Positions 4,386 through 7,128 of a stretch of 7,128 nucleotides of DNA are shown here, piece by piece; position 1 is the first letter of the stretch, and each line of letters starts with the position of its first letter. Made by a program: the position numbers and the translations under genes. Below the pieces are notes generated by a model. It searched no databases, had not been told where the DNA came from, and was given only the letters and a program-made list of their open reading frames with translations. Source of the DNA: Actinomycetales bacterium (lineage in GTDB: Bacteria > Actinomycetota > Actinomycetes > Mycobacteriales > Mycobacteriaceae); contig DUOR01000128.1 of the NCBI GenBank assembly GCA_012838715.1, positions 1-7,128 of the forward strand. Reading direction: 5' to 3'.

Positions 4386-6500
4386 ATGGCGTTTGCAGCA
4401 GAACAGCCCGTCGTCGCGCACTCCGAGTTCCGGCCCGTCGGGGAGATTGAGCGTGCCGACGCGCCCTTCGAGGTGGTCAGCGACTTCCAGCCGGCCGGCG
4501 ACCAGCCTCAGGCCATCCAGGAGCTGTCGGAGCGGCTCGCCGGGGGCGAGCGGGAAGTGGTGCTCATGGGCGCCACCGGCACCGGCAAGTCCGCGACGGC
4601 GGCGTGGCTGATCGAGAAGGTGCAGCGGCCGACGCTGGTGATGGCGCCGAACAAGACGCTGGCCGCGCAGCTGGCCAACGAGCTGCGGTCGCTGCTGCCG
4701 AACAACGCCGTCGAGTACTTCGTCAGCTACTACGACTACTACCAACCGGAAGCGTACATCGCGCAGACGGACACCTTCATCGAGAAGGACTCCTCCATCA
4801 ACGAGGACGTCGAACGGCTGCGGCACTCCGCGACGTCGGCGCTGCTGTCGCGGCGCGACGTCGTGGTGGTCAGCTCCGTGTCCTGCATCTACGGCCTGGG
4901 CACGCCGCAGTCCTACCTGGACCGCTCCGCGGTGCTGCGCATCGGTGAGGAAGTCGACCGCGACGAGTTCCTGCGGATGCTCGTGGACATCCAGTACTCC
5001 CGCAACGACATCGCCTTCACCCGCGGCACCTTCCGCGTGAAGGGCGACGTCGTCGACATCATCCCGGCCTACGAGGAACTGGCGGTCCGCGTCGAGTTCT
5101 TCGGCGACGAGATCGACTCGCTCTACTACCTGAATCCGTTGACGGGCGACGTCGTGAAGCAAGTCGATGAACTGCGCATCTTCCCCGCGACCCACTACGT
5201 GGCCGGGCCCGAGCGGATGGCGCGGGCCATCGAGGACATCAAGGAGGAGCTCGCCGACCGGCTCGCCGACTTCGACAACCGCGGCAAGCTGCTGGAGGCG
5301 CAGCGGCTGCGCATGCGAACCGAATACGACCTGGAGATGATCCAGCAGGTCGGGTTCTGCTCCGGCATCGAGAACTATTCGCGGCACATCGACGGCCGTG
5401 CGGCGGGGTCCGCGCCGGCGACGCTCATCGACTACTTCCCGGAGGACTTCCTCACCATCATCGACGAGTCGCACGTGACCGTGCCCCAGATCGGCGGCAT
5501 GTTCGAGGGCGACGCCTCCCGCAAGCGCAACCTGGTGGACTTCGGCTTCCGCCTGCCGTCGGCGCTGGACAACCGGCCGCTGACCTTCGACGAGTTCGAC
5601 GCCCGCGTCGGCCAGGTCGTGTACATGTCGGCGACGCCCGGGCCCTACGAGATGGCCCAGACCGGCGGCGAAGTGGTCGAGCAGGTGATTCGCCCGACCG
5701 GCCTCGTCGACCCGAAGGTCGTGGTCAAGCCCACCGACGGCCAGATCGACGACCTCATCCACGAGATCCGCACCCGCGAGGAACGCAACGAGCGCGTGCT
5801 CGTGACCACCCTGACCAAGAAGATGGCGGAGGACCTCACGGATTACCTCCTCGAAAACGGCGTGCGCGTGCGCTACATGCATTCCGACGTCGACACCCTC
5901 AAGCGAGTCGAACTGCTGCGCCAGCTGCGGCTCGGCGACTACGACGTGCTCGTCGGCATCAACCTGCTCCGCGAGGGCCTTGACCTGCCGGAAGTGTCGC
6001 TGGTGGCGATCCTCGACGCGGACAAGGAGGGCTTCCTCCGGTCGACGACGTCGCTCATCCAGACCATCGGCCGCGCCGCCCGAAACGTCTCCGGCGAAGT
6101 GCACATGTACGCCGACACCGTCACCGACTCGATGCGCAACGCCATCGAGGAAACGGAGCGGCGCCGCGAAAAGCAGATCGCCTACAACACCGAGCACGGC
6201 ATCGACCCGCAGCCGCTGCGCAAGAAGATCGCCGACATCCTCGACCAGGTCTACGAGACCGCCGCCGAGGACGGCGGGGAACCCGGCCCGGTCGGCGCCT
6301 CGGCCGACGCGGCGCTGGCGGAGCGGGCCTCCGTCGAGGGCATGCCCAAGGCGCAGCTGCAGAAACTCATCGACGACATGACCGCCCAGATGGGCGCCGC
6401 GGCCCGGGAGCTGAAGTTCGAGCTGGCGGGGCGCCTCCGCGACGAGATCGCCGATCTGCGCAAGGAGCTACGCGGCATGGAGGAAGCCGGGCTCGAATAA
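4386..6500 (+). CDS. uvrB: Excinuclease ABC subunit B
   Basis: UvrB is the damage-verifying helicase-like subunit of bacterial nucleotide excision repair: it is loaded by UvrA2, locks on the lesion and recruits the UvrC nuclease. The 704-residue protein is full length for actinobacteria. Visible elements: conserved start [20 protein letters not shown], Walker A GATGTGKS (62-69), [15 protein letters not shown] (86-100), the beta-hairpin that pries DNA strands apart with Y115, Y116, Y118 and Y119 in [24 protein letters not shown], the Walker B-type DESH (360-363), [30 protein letters not shown] and QTIGRAARN (helicase motifs V and VI), and a C-terminal UVR motif (about 657-692) for contact with UvrC. 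Nothing conserved appears to be missing. The start fits both the conserved N-terminus and the leaderless promoter. It is probably monocistronic; the next gene has its own promoter. Confidence 0.98.
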   Translation: MAFAAEQPVVAHSEFRPVGEIERADAPFEVVSDFQPAGDQPQAIQELSERLAGGEREVVLMGATGTGKSATAAWLIEKVQRPTLVMAPNKTLAAQLANELRSLLPNNAVEYFVSYYDYYQPEAYIAQTDTFIEKDSSINEDVERLRHSATSALLSRRDVVVVSSVSCIYGLGTPQSYLDRSAVLRIGEEVDRDEFLRMLVDIQYSRNDIAFTRGTFRVKGDVVDIIPAYEELAVRVEFFGDEIDSLYYLNPLTGDVVKQVDELRIFPATHYVAGPERMARAIEDIKEELADRLADFDNRGKLLEAQRLRMRTEYDLEMIQQVGFCSGIENYSRHIDGRAAGSAPATLIDYFPEDFLTIIDESHVTVPQIGGMFEGDASRKRNLVDFGFRLPSALDNRPLTFDEFDARVGQVVYMSATPGPYEMAQTGGEVVEQVIRPTGLVDPKVVVKPTDGQIDDLIHEIRTREERNERVLVTTLTKKMAEDLTDYLLENGVRVRYMHSDVDTLKRVELLRQLRLGDYDVLVGINLLREGLDLPEVSLVAILDADKEGFLRSTTSLIQTIGRAARNVSGEVHMYADTVTDSMRNAIEETERRREKQIAYNTEHGIDPQPLRKKIADILDQVYETAAEDGGEPGPVGASADAALAERASVEGMPKAQLQKLIDDMTAQMGAAARELKFELAGRLRDEIADLRKELRGMEEAGLE

Positions 6501-6503
6501 CCC

Positions 6504-6518
6504 CCCCGAATACCGGGG
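6504..6518 (+). terminator. Weak hairpin after uvrB
   Basis: CCCCG (6504-6508) pairs with CGGGG (6514-6518) around AATAC, just after the uvrB stop; a run of four Ts comes only at 6534. It may be a weak terminator, but a chance pairing of C and G runs is equally possible. Confidence 0.25.
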
Positions 6519-6536
6519 CCCGCCGGGGTCGGATTT

Positions 6537-6545
6537 TGCTAGGGT
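6537..6545 (+). promoter_or_regulatory. Extended -10 promoter of the universal stress protein gene
   Basis: TGCTAGGGT contains a TAnnnT -10 box (6540-6545) preceded by TG at the extended -10 position. Transcription would begin near 6552, giving a leader of about 75 bases. No clear -35 is seen. This promoter breaks the leaderless pattern of the other genes. Confidence 0.5.
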
Positions 6546-6613
6546 TGGGGGACGTACATCGCAGGAGCGGTACCACTCGGAGAACCTCGCGGCCGCCCCT
6601 CATTGAGTCTTCC

Positions 6614-6619
6614 GGAAGG
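6614..6619 (+). promoter_or_regulatory. Ribosome binding site of the universal stress protein gene
   Basis: GGAAGG lies eight bases before the ATG at 6628 and is the only clear Shine-Dalgarno sequence in the window. It overlaps the 10-bp palindrome CTTCCGGAAG (6609-6618). Confidence 0.75.
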
Positions 6620-6627
6620 CAGTTTTC

Positions 6628-7077
6628 ATGAGCGCATACAAGACCATCGTCGTCGGCACCGACGGCTCCAAGTCCTCGATTCTCGCGGTCGAGCGGGCTG
6701 CCGCCATCGCCGCGGCCTTCGACGCCACGCTGGTCATCGGCTGCGCCTACTACGAGTCGGAGGGCGACGCCTCCGAGACCCTGCGCCAGGATTCCGTTCA
6801 GGTCATGGGCACCGACCCGGCCCAGCAGAACCTCGACTCCGCGAAGGCCGCCGCCGAGGGCGCCGGCGCGAAGAACGTCAAGACCGAGCTGAAGGCCGGC
6901 TCCCCGGTCGAGGCGCTCATGTCCCTGGTCAACGACAACAACGCCGACCTGCTGGTCGTGGGCAACCGCGGCATCAACTCGCTGACCGGCCGCCTGCTCG
7001 GCTCCGTGCCGTCCGACGTCGCCCGCAAGTCCGACTGCGACGTCATGATCGTCCACACCGTCACCGACGCGTCCTAA
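6628..7077 (+). CDS. Universal stress protein, single UspA domain, ATP-binding type
   Basis: The 149-residue product is one UspA domain, a cytoplasmic alpha/beta fold that usually dimerises. It opens with YKTIVVGTDGS, where D12 is the nucleotide-contacting Asp of the family. Near the end it has VVGNRG...LLGSVPSDV, which fits the ATP-binding signature G-x2-G-x9-G-S exactly (G112, G115, G125, S126). It therefore belongs to the ATP-binding (UspFG/MJ0577-like) branch rather than the non-binding UspA branch. The start at 6628 is set by the ribosome binding site eight bases upstream and by the conserved N-terminal strand. It lies 127 bases after uvrB with its own promoter and is followed by a strong hairpin. 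Members are induced under stress or growth arrest; the specific role here is unknown. I recall a usp gene next to uvrB in Corynebacterium glutamicum, which supports the taxonomic reading. Confidence 0.94.
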   Translation: MSAYKTIVVGTDGSKSSILAVERAAAIAAAFDATLVIGCAYYESEGDASETLRQDSVQVMGTDPAQQNLDSAKAAAEGAGAKNVKTELKAGSPVEALMSLVNDNNADLLVVGNRGINSLTGRLLGSVPSDVARKSDCDVMIVHTVTDAS

Positions 7078-7101
7078 ACGAAGGACCGGCGACAAAGGGC
7101 C

Positions 7102-7128
7102 CGGCCCCGGGGAATGACCCCGGGGCCG
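7102..7128 (+). terminator. Terminator of the universal stress protein gene, cut by the window end
   Basis: CGGCCCCGGGG (7102-7112) pairs perfectly with CCCCGGGGCCG (7118-7128) around the loop AATGA. The stem could extend outward (AAAGGGC lies just before it), but the other side and any T-run are beyond the window. Confidence 0.75.

Noticed and set aside
3720..6197. Very long minus-strand open frame (825 codons) opposite uvrB
   Set aside because: It is the antisense shadow of a firmly identified uvrB; its translation is a monotonous Val/Asp/Arg/His/Leu-rich sequence typical of the complementary frame in GC-rich DNA, with no recognisable domain.

Overview
The window is a stretch of chromosomal housekeeping DNA from a very GC-rich actinobacterium, most likely Corynebacterium or a close relative. 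The evidence is the wording of the S1, CoaE and UvrB proteins, codon third positions that are almost all G or C, and the gene order rpsA ... coaE ... uvrB ... universal stress protein, which I recall from corynebacterial chromosomes. There is no transposase, integrase, tRNA, rRNA or CRISPR array. Nothing looks like a large undescribed system; the interest lies in the regulatory DNA, one decayed gene and one probable orphan zinc protein.

Layout. Bases 1-437 are the 3' end of rpsA, followed by a palindrome and a strong terminator. On the minus strand, about 565-1168 (possibly from 1233), lies a DUF218/YdcF-family gene whose reading frame is broken. A divergent intergenic region (about 1234-1435) carries two inverted repeats and the coaE promoter. 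coaE (1436-2278) encodes dephospho-CoA kinase with an unusual tail of about 80 residues. It is followed by four degenerate 17-bp tandem repeats and a terminator. Next come a Zur-box-like operator over a promoter and a lipoprotein resembling the zinc metallochaperone AztD (2474-3772). A nitrobindin-like heme-binding beta-barrel protein (3819-4304) follows, then a terminator hairpin that runs into the uvrB promoter, then uvrB (4386-6500). The window closes with a single-domain universal stress protein (6628-7077) and its terminator, cut by the window edge.

How it works together. Most genes look like separate transcription units. Three starts (coaE, the nitrobindin gene, uvrB), and possibly the decayed YdcF gene, share one design: a TAnnnT -10 box, 6-7 bases, then the start codon with no Shine-Dalgarno sequence. 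This predicts leaderless mRNAs. The stress protein is the exception, with a leader of roughly 75 bases and a good ribosome binding site. The functions are translation (S1), coenzyme A synthesis (CoaE), probable zinc scavenging under zinc limitation (AztD-like protein with Zur box), heme/reactive-nitrogen chemistry (nitrobindin) and DNA excision repair (UvrB).
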